A DNA stretch of 64,000 nt from contig MKWR01000027.1 in NCBI GenBank assembly GCA_001899855.1, positions 238,318-302,317 of the forward strand, in the 5' to 3' direction. Made by a program: the position numbers and the translations under genes. Below the pieces are notes generated by a model. The model worked only from the letters and a program-made list of their open reading frames with translations, was not told the origin of the DNA and made no database searches. Each line of letters begins with the position of its first letter. The stretch's first letter is position 1. This document shows, piece by piece, positions 20,672 through 28,921 of the stretch. The DNA comes from Lysobacterales bacterium 63-13 (GTDB taxonomy: Bacteria; Pseudomonadota; Gammaproteobacteria; Xanthomonadales; Rhodanobacteraceae).

Positions 20672-20746
20672 CCCTGAATCGCTCCGGTCGCGCCCTCGCG
20701 TGTCGGTGCTGCACTCATCGCCACGATGCCGGCGTCGCGCATTGCT

Positions 20747-20758
20747 CCTGGCGCCAGG
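20747..20758. terminator. Short palindrome between convergent mlaA and mlaB
   Basis: The 105-base gap between the mlaA and mlaB stops holds the perfect 12-base palindrome CCTGGCGCCAGG, followed closely by GCCTGGGGGC. It may act as a weak bidirectional stop, but no T-run follows on either strand. Confidence 0.3.
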
Positions 20759-20776
20759 CGAAGCCTGGGGGCTGCC

Positions 20777-21088
20777 TCAGCCGGCCATGTCCAGGCCCAG
20801 CAGGGCTTCGGCATCACTGAGGTGGGCAATCGCGCGCAAACGCGAGGACGCATGCAGGAAGGCGAGACTGCCACCGTTGCGCCGTGCGTGCGCCGCCCAA
20901 GCCAGCAGGACCGCAAGGGTGACGCTGTCCGCGCTGTGCAACTCCGCGACATCGACCCGGTCGACCTGGCCATCCACGACCAGTGCCTTGCCCTGCTCCA
21001 GCGCAGCGCCGGCGTTGTCGACATTGATGCGGCCAGCGACGCGGCCGCCGCCGGCAGGGGAGCGTTCGACGATCAATGCTGTGCTCAT
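20777..21088 (-). CDS. mlaB: STAS-domain protein MlaB
   Basis: A 103-residue single STAS domain that binds MlaF and stabilises the MlaFEDB inner-membrane transporter. The signature helix-loop region is HSADSVTLAVLLAWAAHARR, where STAS proteins carry the regulatory Ser/Thr. The ATG overlaps the mlaC stop by four bases (ATGA). The frame is open further upstream inside mlaC, but the coupled ATG gives the family length. Identification relies on context as well as sequence because STAS domains are short and divergent. Confidence 0.88.
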   Translation of the reverse strand: MSTALIVERSPAGGGRVAGRINVDNAGAALEQGKALVVDGQVDRVDVAELHSADSVTLAVLLAWAAHARRNGGSLAFLHASSRLRAIAHLSDAEALLGLDMAG

Positions 21089-21726
21089 GCGCCGGCTTTC
21101 TTCTCCATCGCCTCTAGCGCCTTTTCGCCCTGTGTTTCCAGGCGCTCGATCAGCGCGTCGAGGTTGCTTGCCTTGATTTCCGCATCCACCTGGTTGCGGT
21201 AGTTGGTGATGTAGGAAATGCCTTCGATGATCACGTCGTAGGCCTTCCACTCGCCCTCGGTGGTCCTGCGGAAAGCATAGTCGACGGCGACGCGCTTGCC
21301 GTCATCGAGCACGACTTCGGTGCGCACGATCGTGCGTTTGTCATTCAACTCGCCGGCAAACGGCAGGACATTGACGCTGCCACGCGTGTAATTGAGCAGG
21401 CCTTCCGCATAGCGATGCGCGATCGAGTTGTAGAACGCCTTGGCAAAGCGCGAGCGCTGTGCCGGCGATGCAGCCCGTGCGTTGCGGCCAAGCACGAGCA
21501 AGGATGCGTATTCGATGTCGAAATGCGGCAGCAGGATCGCATCGATCTCGCGGATCAGTTTTTCATGATCGTTCTTCAGCTCGTCGCGATGGGCGCCAAT
21601 GCTGTCGGCGAGATCGTCGGCGATCTTCTGCACGACCTTCTCCGGCGATATCGCCGCAGCGTGCGTCGGCGCCGCCATGCAAATGCCGAAAACCAGCGCC
21701 AATGTCCAGCCGATGAAACGCAGCAT
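21085..21726 (-). CDS. mlaC: Periplasmic phospholipid-binding protein MlaC
   Basis: A 213-residue periplasmic shuttle that carries a phospholipid between MlaA and MlaD. Cleavable signal peptide ending THAAA at about residue 25, then the Ttg2D/MlaC fold with VVQKIADDLADSIGAHRDEL, a lipid-cavity segment and FRRTTEGEWKAYDVIIEGIS, the most conserved block of the family. The C-terminus ends in a charged Glu/Lys-rich stretch. It overlaps mlaB by four bases and lies 175 bases after mlaD; that gap contains a 14-base AT-rich palindrome at 21881. Confidence 0.95.
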   Translation of the reverse strand: MLRFIGWTLALVFGICMAAPTHAAAISPEKVVQKIADDLADSIGAHRDELKNDHEKLIREIDAILLPHFDIEYASLLVLGRNARAASPAQRSRFAKAFYNSIAHRYAEGLLNYTRGSVNVLPFAGELNDKRTIVRTEVVLDDGKRVAVDYAFRRTTEGEWKAYDVIIEGISYITNYRNQVDAEIKASNLDALIERLETQGEKALEAMEKKAGA

Positions 21727-21901
21727 GCCTTGCTCTCCTGGCCTGGATTATTCGTGGATGCGCGGGATAATCGCGCAGGAAACTGGATTCACACGGCTTT
21801 TCGCGACTGAGGCGATAGCGGGCACTGTCACCGAATGAGCGAAGAGTCGTGGCGATTCAAGGGACAATCGAGGGTGTGCGAAATTCATGAATTTTCCAGG
21901 C

Positions 21902-22414
21902 TCAGGGATTCTTTGCGGCGGGGTCGGCGGCATCCGGCTTGGCCGGGCCTTTCGAGGAATCGCCACTGACGAGGAACTTGCCGATCAGGTCTTCGAGCTG
22001 CATCGAGGATTGGGTGAGGATGAACTCGTCGCCGTCCTTGAATGCAACCGGTGATCCGCCGGGCTGGACGCCAACGTACTGATCGCCGAGTAAACCGCTG
22101 GTGAATATCGCCGCAGCGGAATCGTCGGGAATCTCGTGGAAGCGCGTGTCGATGCCGATCGTGACCAGTGCTTCCAGCGATTGCGGATCCAGTTCGATCG
22201 ACTTCACCGAGCCGATGCGCACGCCGGCCAGCTTCACCGGTGCACGCTGCTTGAGCTGGCCGATGTTGCTGAACTTGGCCTTGAGCAGATAGTTGTCGCC
22301 CTCGGTGTAGTTGGCGACCGACGTCGTCTGCGTGGCCAGGTACGCGAGCGCGGCAAAACCGAGCAGGATGAAGAGGCCGGTACCGACCTGGAATGAACGT
22401 CTGGGCTGGGTCAT
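21902..22414 (-). CDS. mlaD: MCE-domain protein MlaD
   Basis: A 170-residue inner-membrane-anchored MCE protein whose hexameric ring forms the lipid channel on the periplasmic side of MlaFEDB. One N-terminal membrane helix (about 10-28, VGTGLFILLGFAALAYLA) is followed by a single MCE domain (YLLKAKFSNIGQLKQRAPVK, LAGVRIGSV, SGLLGDQYVGVQPGG). A low-complexity Lys/Ala/Pro/Asp tail completes it. Located 13 bases after mlaE. The size matches E. coli MlaD (183 residues) rather than multi-MCE proteins such as PqiB. Confidence 0.96.
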   Translation of the reverse strand: MTQPRRSFQVGTGLFILLGFAALAYLATQTTSVANYTEGDNYLLKAKFSNIGQLKQRAPVKLAGVRIGSVKSIELDPQSLEALVTIGIDTRFHEIPDDSAAAIFTSGLLGDQYVGVQPGGSPVAFKDGDEFILTQSSMQLEDLIGKFLVSGDSSKGPAKPDAADPAAKNP

Positions 22415-22427
22415 GGATGGTGTCCTG

Positions 22428-23186
22428 TCACATCAGGAAAGCGGTCATTACGAAATCGATGGCAAGCACGACGATCGACGAGGAAACCACCGTGCGCGTG
22501 GTCGCGTAGGCCACGCCTTCGCTGGTCGGTGGCGTGGTGTAGCCCTGGAACGTCGCGATCAGGGCGATCACGGCACCGAAAACAGCACTTTTCCAGACAC
22601 CATTGACGAGGTCGTTCCATACCTCGACGTTGGCGCTCATGTTGCCCCAGAAGGTGCCGTTGTCGAGGCCGAGCCAACTCACGCCGACGGCGTGGGCACC
22701 AAGGATGCCGAGCACGTTGAAGACGCAGGCGAGCAGGGGCATGGCGATGACGCCGGCGATGAAGCGCGGGGCGACGACATAGGCAAGCGGATCGACCGCC
22801 ATCATCTCCATCGCCGAAAGCTGGTCGGTGGCGCGCATCAGGCCGATTTCGGCGGTCATCGAGGTGCCGGCGCGCCCGGCAAACAGCAAGGCTGTGACCA
22901 CCGGCCCGAGTTCGCGGAACAGCGACAACGCAACCACGGTGCCGAGCGCCGCCGTGCCGCCGAACTTCGCCAGCGTGTAGTAGAGCTGCAAGGACAGCAC
23001 CATGCCGACGAAGAGGCCGCAGGTCATGATGATGACCAGGCTCATCGCGCCAACAAACCAGATCTGGCGCAAGGTCTCGCGATAGTGGCGCAGGCTCTTC
23101 GGGATCGCCGCGAGTATCGAGAAGAGGAACAATCCGGCCGCGCCGACCTGGGCCAGGGCATCGCCGGTCATCGATCGCCGGCTCAT
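22428..23186 (-). CDS. mlaE: Phospholipid ABC transporter permease MlaE
   Basis: A 252-residue integral membrane permease of the MlaFEDB complex. Five to six hydrophobic segments. The diagnostic family block around ALLFAGRAGTSMTAEIGLMR and DQLSAMEMMAVDPLAY, which packs against MlaF, is intact, as is the C-terminal GVAYATTRTVVSSSIVVLA. The ATG overlaps the mlaF stop by four bases. The open frame upstream lies in mlaF and is not part of the gene. Confidence 0.96.
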   Translation of the reverse strand: MSRRSMTGDALAQVGAAGLFLFSILAAIPKSLRHYRETLRQIWFVGAMSLVIIMTCGLFVGMVLSLQLYYTLAKFGGTAALGTVVALSLFRELGPVVTALLFAGRAGTSMTAEIGLMRATDQLSAMEMMAVDPLAYVVAPRFIAGVIAMPLLACVFNVLGILGAHAVGVSWLGLDNGTFWGNMSANVEVWNDLVNGVWKSAVFGAVIALIATFQGYTTPPTSEGVAYATTRTVVSSSIVVLAIDFVMTAFLM

Positions 23187-24037
23187 GCCGCGGCCGCCGG
23201 AAAACCGAGATCGAGCGCATAGTCGCGCGCCGGATACTCGAACGGCACCGGGCCATCGGCCTCGCCACCGAAGAATTGCCGTGTCCACGGTGAATCGCGC
23301 TCGGCGAGCTCCTGCGGATGCCCATGCGCGGCAATCTTGCCGCCGGCAATCAGATAGACCAGATCGGCCGCGCGCCGCACTGCCGCGAACTCATGCGCGA
23401 CGAGGATGCTGGTGATGCCGAGCGTGTCGTTCAAGGTACGGATCAACTTGAGCACCTGGTTGAGCGCGATCGGATCAAGGCCGACAAACGGCTCGTCGTA
23501 GATCATCAGGCCGGGGTCGCGGATCATCGCGCGAGCCAGTGCAACACGCCGCATCATGCCGCCCGAAAGCTCTGCCGGCATCAGCTGCGCAGCGCCACGC
23601 AGGCCCACCGCCTGCAAGCGCGTCAGCACGATGTTGCGCACGATTTCCTCGGGCAGGCGCAAGTGCTGGCGCAAGGGAAAAGCGACATTTTCAAAAACGC
23701 TGAAATCGGTAAGCAGGGCCGAATTCTGGAACAGGTAGCCGATGCCTTCGCGCAACTCGAACAACTGCCGCCGCGAAAGCTGGGGCACGTTGCGACCATC
23801 GACGAGGATCTGCCCGGCATCCGCTGCCAGTTGGCCGGTGATGTGCCGCACCAGGGTGGTCTTGCCGGTGCCGCTGGGACCCATGATCGCGGTGATCTTG
23901 CCACGCGGAATGTCGAGGTCGACGCCGTCGAACAGCAGCTTGCCGCCAAGCACCGTGCGCAGGCCGCGGATCTGCACATAGGCCGCGCTTGCCGGTTCCG
24001 GGGAGTCGCTGCCTGGGGAATGATTGGTTGTATTCAC
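23183..24037 (-). CDS. mlaF: Phospholipid ABC transporter ATPase MlaF
   Basis: ATPase of MlaFEDB, about 284 residues. Walker A GPSGTGKTT, Q-loop LFQNSALL, signature LSGGMMRR, Walker B LMIYDEPFVGLDP and H-loop LVAHEF are all present. The C-terminal extension (GPVPFEYPARDYALDLGFP) matches the MlaF-specific tail used for dimer and MlaB contacts. No ATG is available: GTG at 24037 is preferred here, with TTG at 24079 (14 residues longer) as the alternative; neither has a clear Shine-Dalgarno. First gene of mlaFEDCB. Confidence 0.94.
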   Translation of the reverse strand: MNTTNHSPGSDSPEPASAAYVQIRGLRTVLGGKLLFDGVDLDIPRGKITAIMGPSGTGKTTLVRHITGQLAADAGQILVDGRNVPQLSRRQLFELREGIGYLFQNSALLTDFSVFENVAFPLRQHLRLPEEIVRNIVLTRLQAVGLRGAAQLMPAELSGGMMRRVALARAMIRDPGLMIYDEPFVGLDPIALNQVLKLIRTLNDTLGITSILVAHEFAAVRRAADLVYLIAGGKIAAHGHPQELAERDSPWTRQFFGGEADGPVPFEYPARDYALDLGFPAAAA

Positions 24038-24149
24038 GCGATGGCTTGGCCGGATGGGAATGTTCAGGGCCTTGGGCAATGCCGACCCGCAGCGGGCGCC
24101 TACCTTAGCCGATGCAGTGGCGGATCGCCCAGCCTGGCGCGGAGCGCGC

Positions 24150-24767
24150 TCAGGCCGGCTTCAGAAGGTCGTCGAGGAGGACCGCATGACGGCTCACCTG
24201 GGCATCACGACGCAACCTGCGCGCCGCGAAAATGGCCCGCAAATCGTTGATGGCGACGGCAAAATCGTCGTTGATGACAATGTAGTCGAACTCCGGCGCG
24301 CGGGCGATCTCGATGCGTGAATCGGCAATGCGCCGGGCAATCTGCTCGGCGCTGTCGGAGGCGCGCGTGCGCAAGCGCCGCTCGAGTTCCGCGCGCGATG
24401 GCGGCAGGATGAAGATGCTCAGGCAATCCGGCCATTGCGCACGCACCTGCTGCGCACCTTGCCAGTCGATCTCCAGCAGCACGTCGCGCCCGGCCGCGAG
24501 CAGCGGTTCCACGGCCTCGCGCGCGGTGCCCTTGTAATCACCGTGCACGTTGGCGTGCTCGAAGAATGCCCCTGACCGGGCCATGTGCTCGAACACTTCG
24601 CGCGAGACGAAGTGATAGTGCTGGCCATCGATCTCCGAGCTTCGCGGCAGCCGCGAAGTATAGGAAACCGACAGCGAGATATCCGGCTCGCGCTCGAGCA
24701 AGGCGCGCACGAGGCTGGTCTTTCCCGCGCCGGAAGGTGCCGCAATGATGTACAGGGTGCCGGACAC
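24150..24767 (-). CDS. gmk: Guanylate kinase
   Basis: Phosphorylates GMP to GDP, 205 residues. P-loop APSGAGKTS at residues 10-18, GMP-binding [21 protein letters not shown], lid region HGDYKGT, and [15 protein letters not shown]. The start is GTG at 24767, with GGAG 7-10 bases upstream and only two bases after the yicC stop, so it is coupled to yicC. In E. coli gmk leads the rpoZ-spoT operon; here the mla genes lie between gmk and rpoZ. Confidence 0.97.
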   Translation of the reverse strand: MSGTLYIIAAPSGAGKTSLVRALLEREPDISLSVSYTSRLPRSSEIDGQHYHFVSREVFEHMARSGAFFEHANVHGDYKGTAREAVEPLLAAGRDVLLEIDWQGAQQVRAQWPDCLSIFILPPSRAELERRLRTRASDSAEQIARRIADSRIEIARAPEFDYIVINDDFAVAINDLRAIFAARRLRRDAQVSRHAVLLDDLLKPA

Positions 24768-24769
24768 GT

Positions 24770-25633
24770 CTACTCCAGATTCTGTACCTGTTCGCGCATC
24801 TGCTCGATCAGCACCTTGAGTTCGACGGCGGCCTTGGTGGTGCGCGGATCGGCCGCTTTCGAGCCCAGCGTATTGGCCTCGCGGTTGAACTCCTGCATGA
24901 GGAAATCGAGGCGCCGGCCGATCGCCTCGTCGATGCCGAGGATGCGCCGCGCTTCGGCGATATGCGAGGCCAGGCGATCCAGTTCCTCGTCGACATCCAT
25001 GCGTTGCAGCTGCAACACGATCTCCTGCTCGATGCGGCCGGGATCGGCGGGTTGCTTGATTTCGGCAAGACGCTGATCAAGGCGGTTGCGGGCCGCGGCG
25101 CGGACTTCCGGCAGGTGCTCGCGCACGCCGGCAACAATCGCCTCGATGCCATCGATGCGCTCACGCAGGAACCCGGCAAGGCGCTCGCCCTCGCGTTCGC
25201 GCGCGGCGATGAACTCGACCAGGGCGAGATCCAGCAAGGCGGCCGCGGCAGCCTGCAAGCCTTCGTTGTCGGCCGACTGCTCGCAGAGCACGCCAGGCCA
25301 GTTCAGCAGGTTGGTGAAATCGACCTTGAGGGCCGGGAAGCGACTGGCCAGATCCTGTGCCCGGCTCGCCAGGCGATCCAGCAGCTCCTCGTCGATGTCG
25401 AGCGCGGTCGAGCGCTTTGCCGCCGCCTTCAGGCGCATCGTCACATCGACCTTGCCGCGCGCAAGGCGCGCGGTCAGCGTTTCACGCAGGGGCGTTTCAA
25501 AGCTGCGCAGATCCTCCGGCAGGCGCGGGCTGATTTCGAGATAACGGTGGTTGACCGAGCGCAACTCGATGCTCAGGTTGCCGTGCTCGCTCTCGCTTTC
25601 TGCGCTGGCGAAGGCCGTCATGCTGCGGATCAT
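24770..25633 (-). CDS. yicC: YicC family endoribonuclease
   Basis: A 287-residue YicC/YloC protein; family members are endoribonucleases linked to RNA turnover and sporulation or stress in other bacteria. Characteristic N-terminus [14 protein letters not shown] and [21 protein letters not shown]-terminal DUF1732 block with [20 protein letters not shown] followed by [18 protein letters not shown]. Start at ATG 25633, matching homologues. It is divergent from rph across a 69-base gap that must hold both promoters. Immediately upstream of gmk. Confidence 0.95.
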   Translation of the reverse strand: MIRSMTAFASAESESEHGNLSIELRSVNHRYLEISPRLPEDLRSFETPLRETLTARLARGKVDVTMRLKAAAKRSTALDIDEELLDRLASRAQDLASRFPALKVDFTNLLNWPGVLCEQSADNEGLQAAAAALLDLALVEFIAAREREGERLAGFLRERIDGIEAIVAGVREHLPEVRAAARNRLDQRLAEIKQPADPGRIEQEIVLQLQRMDVDEELDRLASHIAEARRILGIDEAIGRRLDFLMQEFNREANTLGSKAADPRTTKAAVELKVLIEQMREQVQNLE

Positions 25634-25702
25634 GCGGTCGGTCCATCGGTGACAAGGCCGGCAATGGTAAACTGCGCGGCCGGATTGCCAAAGTGGTTTC
25701 CC

Positions 25703-26428
25703 ATGTCCCTGCAGCGCCCCAGCGGCCGCGCGCCCGATCAATTGCGCCCGATTTCGATTCAACGCGGTTTCACCAAGCATGCCGAAGGTTCGGTGCTGAT
25801 CAGCTTCGGCGATACCCGCGTGCTGTGCACGGCCAGCGTCGAGGAGAAGGTTCCCGGCTTCCTGCGCGGCAAGGGCGAAGGCTGGCTCACCGCCGAATAC
25901 GGCATGTTGCCGCGCTCGACCCACGATCGCATGCAGCGCGAAGCCGCACGCGGCGGCCAGGGCGGACGCACCATGGAAATCCAGCGCTTGATCGGCCGCA
26001 GCCTGCGCGCCTGCGTCGATCGCGCCGCCCTTGGCGAACGCACGATCACGCTCGATTGCGACGTGCTGCAAGCCGATGGTGGCACGCGCACCGCGGCGAT
26101 CACCGGTGCCTATGTCGCCCTCGTCGATGCCATCGGCAGTCTGAAGAAACGCGGCGCGATCAAGCGCGATCCGGTGGTCGGCGCGGTTGCCGCGGTCTCG
26201 GTCGGCATCGTCAATGGCGTGGCGGTGCTCGATCTCGACTATGCGGAGGATGCGAGCTGCGATACCGACATGAACGTGGTCATGAACGATGGCGGCGGCT
26301 TCATTGAAATCCAGGGCACGGCCGAGGGCCACGCCTTCCGTCGCGAAGAACTGGACGCCCTGCTGGTCCTTGCCGGCAAGGGCGTCAACGAACTCTGCGA
26401 ACTGCAGCGGCAAGCCCTGTCGGCATGA
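25703..26428 (+). CDS. rph: Ribonuclease PH
   Basis: A 241-residue phosphorolytic 3'-5' exoribonuclease that trims tRNA 3' ends. N-terminal [20 protein letters not shown], then [20 protein letters not shown] and the phosphate-binding block [39 protein letters not shown] and [18 protein letters not shown] complete the active site. The C-terminus is full length, unlike the frameshifted E. coli K-12 gene. Start at ATG 25703. Overlaps rdgB by ATGA. Confidence 0.97.
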   Translation: MSLQRPSGRAPDQLRPISIQRGFTKHAEGSVLISFGDTRVLCTASVEEKVPGFLRGKGEGWLTAEYGMLPRSTHDRMQREAARGGQGGRTMEIQRLIGRSLRACVDRAALGERTITLDCDVLQADGGTRTAAITGAYVALVDAIGSLKKRGAIKRDPVVGAVAAVSVGIVNGVAVLDLDYAEDASCDTDMNVVMNDGGGFIEIQGTAEGHAFRREELDALLVLAGKGVNELCELQRQALSA

Positions 26429-27018
26429 AATGGGTCCTCGCCAGCGGCAACGCCGGCAAGCTTGTCGAGATCCGTGAAGTGCTCGCCGACTCCCCAGTCG
26501 AACTGGTTGCACAGGACGAACTGGGCATCGGCGATGCCGAGGAAACCGGCGCGACCTTCGTCGAGAACGCCATCCTCAAGGCGCGTCACGCGGCACGTAT
26601 CAGTGGCCTGCCCGCCCTTGGCGATGATTCCGGCCTCTGCGTCGATGCGCTGGCTGGCGCACCGGGGCTGCTGTCGGCGCGCTATGCCGGCGAACACGGC
26701 AACAGCGCCGCGAATATCGCCAAGCTGCTGGATGCCTTGAAGGATGTCCCGGAGGCAGCGCGCAGCGCACACTTCTTCTGCATCATCGTCCTGCTGCGCC
26801 ACCCTGATGATCCGGCCCCTCTGATTGCCGAAGGCCGCTGGCAGGGACGCATCCTTGAGGCACCGCGCGGTCATGGCGGCTTCGGCTACGACCCGATCTT
26901 TTTCGACCCCTCACGCAACGCCAGCGCCGCCGAACTCGAAGCCACCGTGAAAAACCGCATCAGCCACCGCGGCCAGGCGCTCGCCCGTGTGCGCGAACTG
27001 CTCGGCGACGCCCGCTGA
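26425..27018 (+). CDS. rdgB: XTP/dITP pyrophosphatase (RdgB/HAM1)
   Basis: House-cleaning enzyme of 197 residues that hydrolyses dITP, XTP and other deaminated purine nucleotides to monophosphates, keeping them out of DNA. N-terminal [32 protein letters not shown], catalytic [24 protein letters not shown], and the C-terminal [14 protein letters not shown] and ISHRGQAL. Translationally coupled to rph. It converges with the HDAC-like gene, with only 15 bases between the stops and no hairpin. Confidence 0.97.
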   Translation: MKWVLASGNAGKLVEIREVLADSPVELVAQDELGIGDAEETGATFVENAILKARHAARISGLPALGDDSGLCVDALAGAPGLLSARYAGEHGNSAANIAKLLDALKDVPEAARSAHFFCIIVLLRHPDDPAPLIAEGRWQGRILEAPRGHGGFGYDPIFFDPSRNASAAELEATVKNRISHRGQALARVRELLGDAR

Positions 27019-27033
27019 AGCCAGCAGCGTGTC

Positions 27034-27858
27034 TCACGCGTATGCGCACAGGCACTCGAGCATGGTGTTGTCATGGATATCGAGCACCTTGCGCAGGTTG
27101 GCCTGATAGCCACCGGCAAGGTTCCAGGCAATCGGCACGCCCAGCGACCTGGCGGTTTGAAAGACACCACGATCGCGCTCGCGCAGTTGCTGCGTGGTCA
27201 ACCAGCCACCCAGCGGATCATCCACATGCGGATCCGCGCCCGCCTGATAGAGCAGCAGGTCGCAGGCAGCAAAGCGCTGCATGATCCCCGGGATTTCCGC
27301 AAGAAACCGCTCGGCCTGCGCAGGCTGCTCCCACCACGCACCGGCGGAGTAATGCTCGACCCAGTCCAGGCGCAGCTCGCGGATGATGTCGGTGGTGCCG
27401 TTGCCGTAGTGCTGGTCGCAATCAAGAATGCCCACGCGCAACAATTGCCTCTCGCGACGCAGCACGAGCGCCGCCACCATCAATCCGTTGAAGGTGCAGT
27501 AGCCGCCGCCATCGGCAAAACAGGCATGATGGAAGCCGGCGACTGGCGCGACCGCGCAGCCGTCCACCAGCGCAGCCCGTGCGGCCCCGAGCATGGCACC
27601 GCTGGTCCACGGCAGGCTCGCCGCTACTTGCGCAAGGTGATTGCCAAAGCCATTGGCGCGTCGCAGCGACAACACCCCGCGCACATGGTCCGGATCATGG
27701 GCGAGGCAGAGTTCCTCGACCGTCACCGGCAGCACCGGGATCACCTCGATCAGCGGAAACCTGCGTTGCCAGGAGCCCATGACTTCGCGTGGCTTGCGCG
27801 CACTCGGCGAAAACGATTGCGCGTCAGCGACCATCTCGGGGGAATAAAACACCTTCAT
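27034..27858 (-). CDS. Histone-deacetylase-like amidohydrolase
   Basis: A 274-residue member of the arginase/deacetylase superfamily (HDAC, acetylpolyamine amidohydrolase and acetoin-utilisation AcuC group). The active-site elements are complete: His110-His111 (GFHHACFADGGGYCTFNG), zinc ligands Asp148 and His150 (LDCDQHYGNGT) and Asp209 (AGADPHVDDP). Tyr251 lies in AGGY. Likely a zinc-dependent deacetylase of small acetylated amines or lysine; the substrate is not deducible. It is shorter than class I enzymes and resembles the compact bacterial group. The ATG at 27858 has GGGTGA upstream. It sits between rdgB and hemW, which are neighbours in many proteobacteria. Confidence 0.88.
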   Translation of the reverse strand: MKVFYSPEMVADAQSFSPSARKPREVMGSWQRRFPLIEVIPVLPVTVEELCLAHDPDHVRGVLSLRRANGFGNHLAQVAASLPWTSGAMLGAARAALVDGCAVAPVAGFHHACFADGGGYCTFNGLMVAALVLRRERQLLRVGILDCDQHYGNGTTDIIRELRLDWVEHYSAGAWWEQPAQAERFLAEIPGIMQRFAACDLLLYQAGADPHVDDPLGGWLTTQQLRERDRGVFQTARSLGVPIAWNLAGGYQANLRKVLDIHDNTMLECLCAYA

Positions 27859-28232
27859 GTGCGATCACCCGCCAGTCGTGGATCCGCCTGCAGCACCACA
27901 GGCATGTGCATGTGCATTGATGGCATGTGCATCTCCGTCGATGTGCGCCCCGACAGCGCGTGGAACGGGAGGATTGCCGGAATCCCTCTCATGGCCTGCG
28001 ATTGCGGGCGCTGGCGCGGAACAATTCCGTGCCGGCGCCGGGCCGCGGCATGCAGGCAGCCTGCTGTCATCGCCACCATTGCTTGCTGCGGAGATCGATA
28101 CCCTTGTCGCACGCGCGATCTTGCGATCGGCCACATTCAGGCGCTAGCCGTCGAGGGCACGATGCCTTGTTGGCGTGCGCCGTCGGCATCGCGTGGAATC
28201 CGGCTGCAGTCATTTCATTTGTCGTGACCGTT
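27859..28232. other. Gap of 374 bases with short CATGTGCA repeats
   Basis: No gene is supported here. The octamer CATGTGCA or close variants recur at 27902-27932. A minus-strand reading of 93 codons (28136 to 27855) ends with an ATGA overlap on the HDAC-like gene and encodes a Met/His-rich tail (EMHMPSMHMHMP), but it lacks a Shine-Dalgarno and its composition is not convincingly coding. The leader and promoter of the HDAC-like gene must lie here. No hairpin terminator was seen for the upstream exported-protein gene. Confidence 0.4.
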
Positions 28233-28718
28233 TCAATCAGTTGAACTTGGCTGCAGCGCCGCGATGGCATCTCCGAGCACCACGAGTTCGGAGTCGATTC
28301 TTGCGAGCAGGTTACTGGCCTGTTCCGATTCGAGCCTGGCGATTTCCAACTCGCTGTTGCCCTGCATGAAGGCGGTATTGGTCAGGCGCAGCATGGCGAA
28401 GTCACGCTTGAGTGCGCGCAGCTCCAAGTCACAGCCGAAGCTGGAGTGGGACTGCAGTCGACGCTGCACGCGTTCGAGCAAGGTCATCTGCCGGGCGAGC
28501 AGGTAGACCGTCATGCCGCGCACACGCTCGTCCTTGGCCGCAAGCTGGCTGAGTTCGTCGACGTAGGCACCCATTACCGGAAATCTCGGCACAATGTCCT
28601 CGGTGAGGGTCGGCGCGAAGCAGGCCGGGAGCGGCGCATCCTGCGCCAGCGCTGCGGTCGCCGCGGAAAACAGGGTGAATGCGGCCAGGGAGCGGCAAAT
28701 CAATCGATGGATGCGCAT
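28233..28718 (-). CDS. Small exported protein of unknown function
   Basis: A 161-residue protein with a clear Sec signal peptide (basic MRIHRLICRS, hydrophobic core, cleavage after AALA near residue 25). The mature part is almost entirely helical and charged, with two Cys (CFAP near the start and FGCDLELR), so one disulphide is possible. The helices (LLARQMTLLERVQRRL, MQGNSELEIARLESEQASNLL) suggest a periplasmic helical bundle or coiled coil. I do not recognise a family. The ATG at 28718 has CGGAG upstream; it is divergent from hemW across about 200 bases. Confidence 0.72.
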   Translation of the reverse strand: MRIHRLICRSLAAFTLFSAATAALAQDAPLPACFAPTLTEDIVPRFPVMGAYVDELSQLAAKDERVRGMTVYLLARQMTLLERVQRRLQSHSSFGCDLELRALKRDFAMLRLTNTAFMQGNSELEIARLESEQASNLLARIDSELVVLGDAIAALQPSSTD

Positions 28719-28921
28719 GGTCGGCTCCGGAAAGTGCAGAGTGCGGGCGGCATGGTGACGCCCATCCCGTACAACGCAGGATCGCGGCATTCCGTGCCAG
28801 TGGATCTGTTTGGACAATGCGTGTCGGTCCAGCGGCAAAACCGCGAGGCCGCGCGCCATTGCAGGCACGATAGCGCGATTCGAAAGCGGGAATCGGCAAT
28901 GACAGCGACTACACTGTAGCG

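Noticed and set aside
25703..26428. Frameshifted rph as in E. coli K-12
   Set aside because: The frame is intact to the normal C-terminus and overlaps rdgB.
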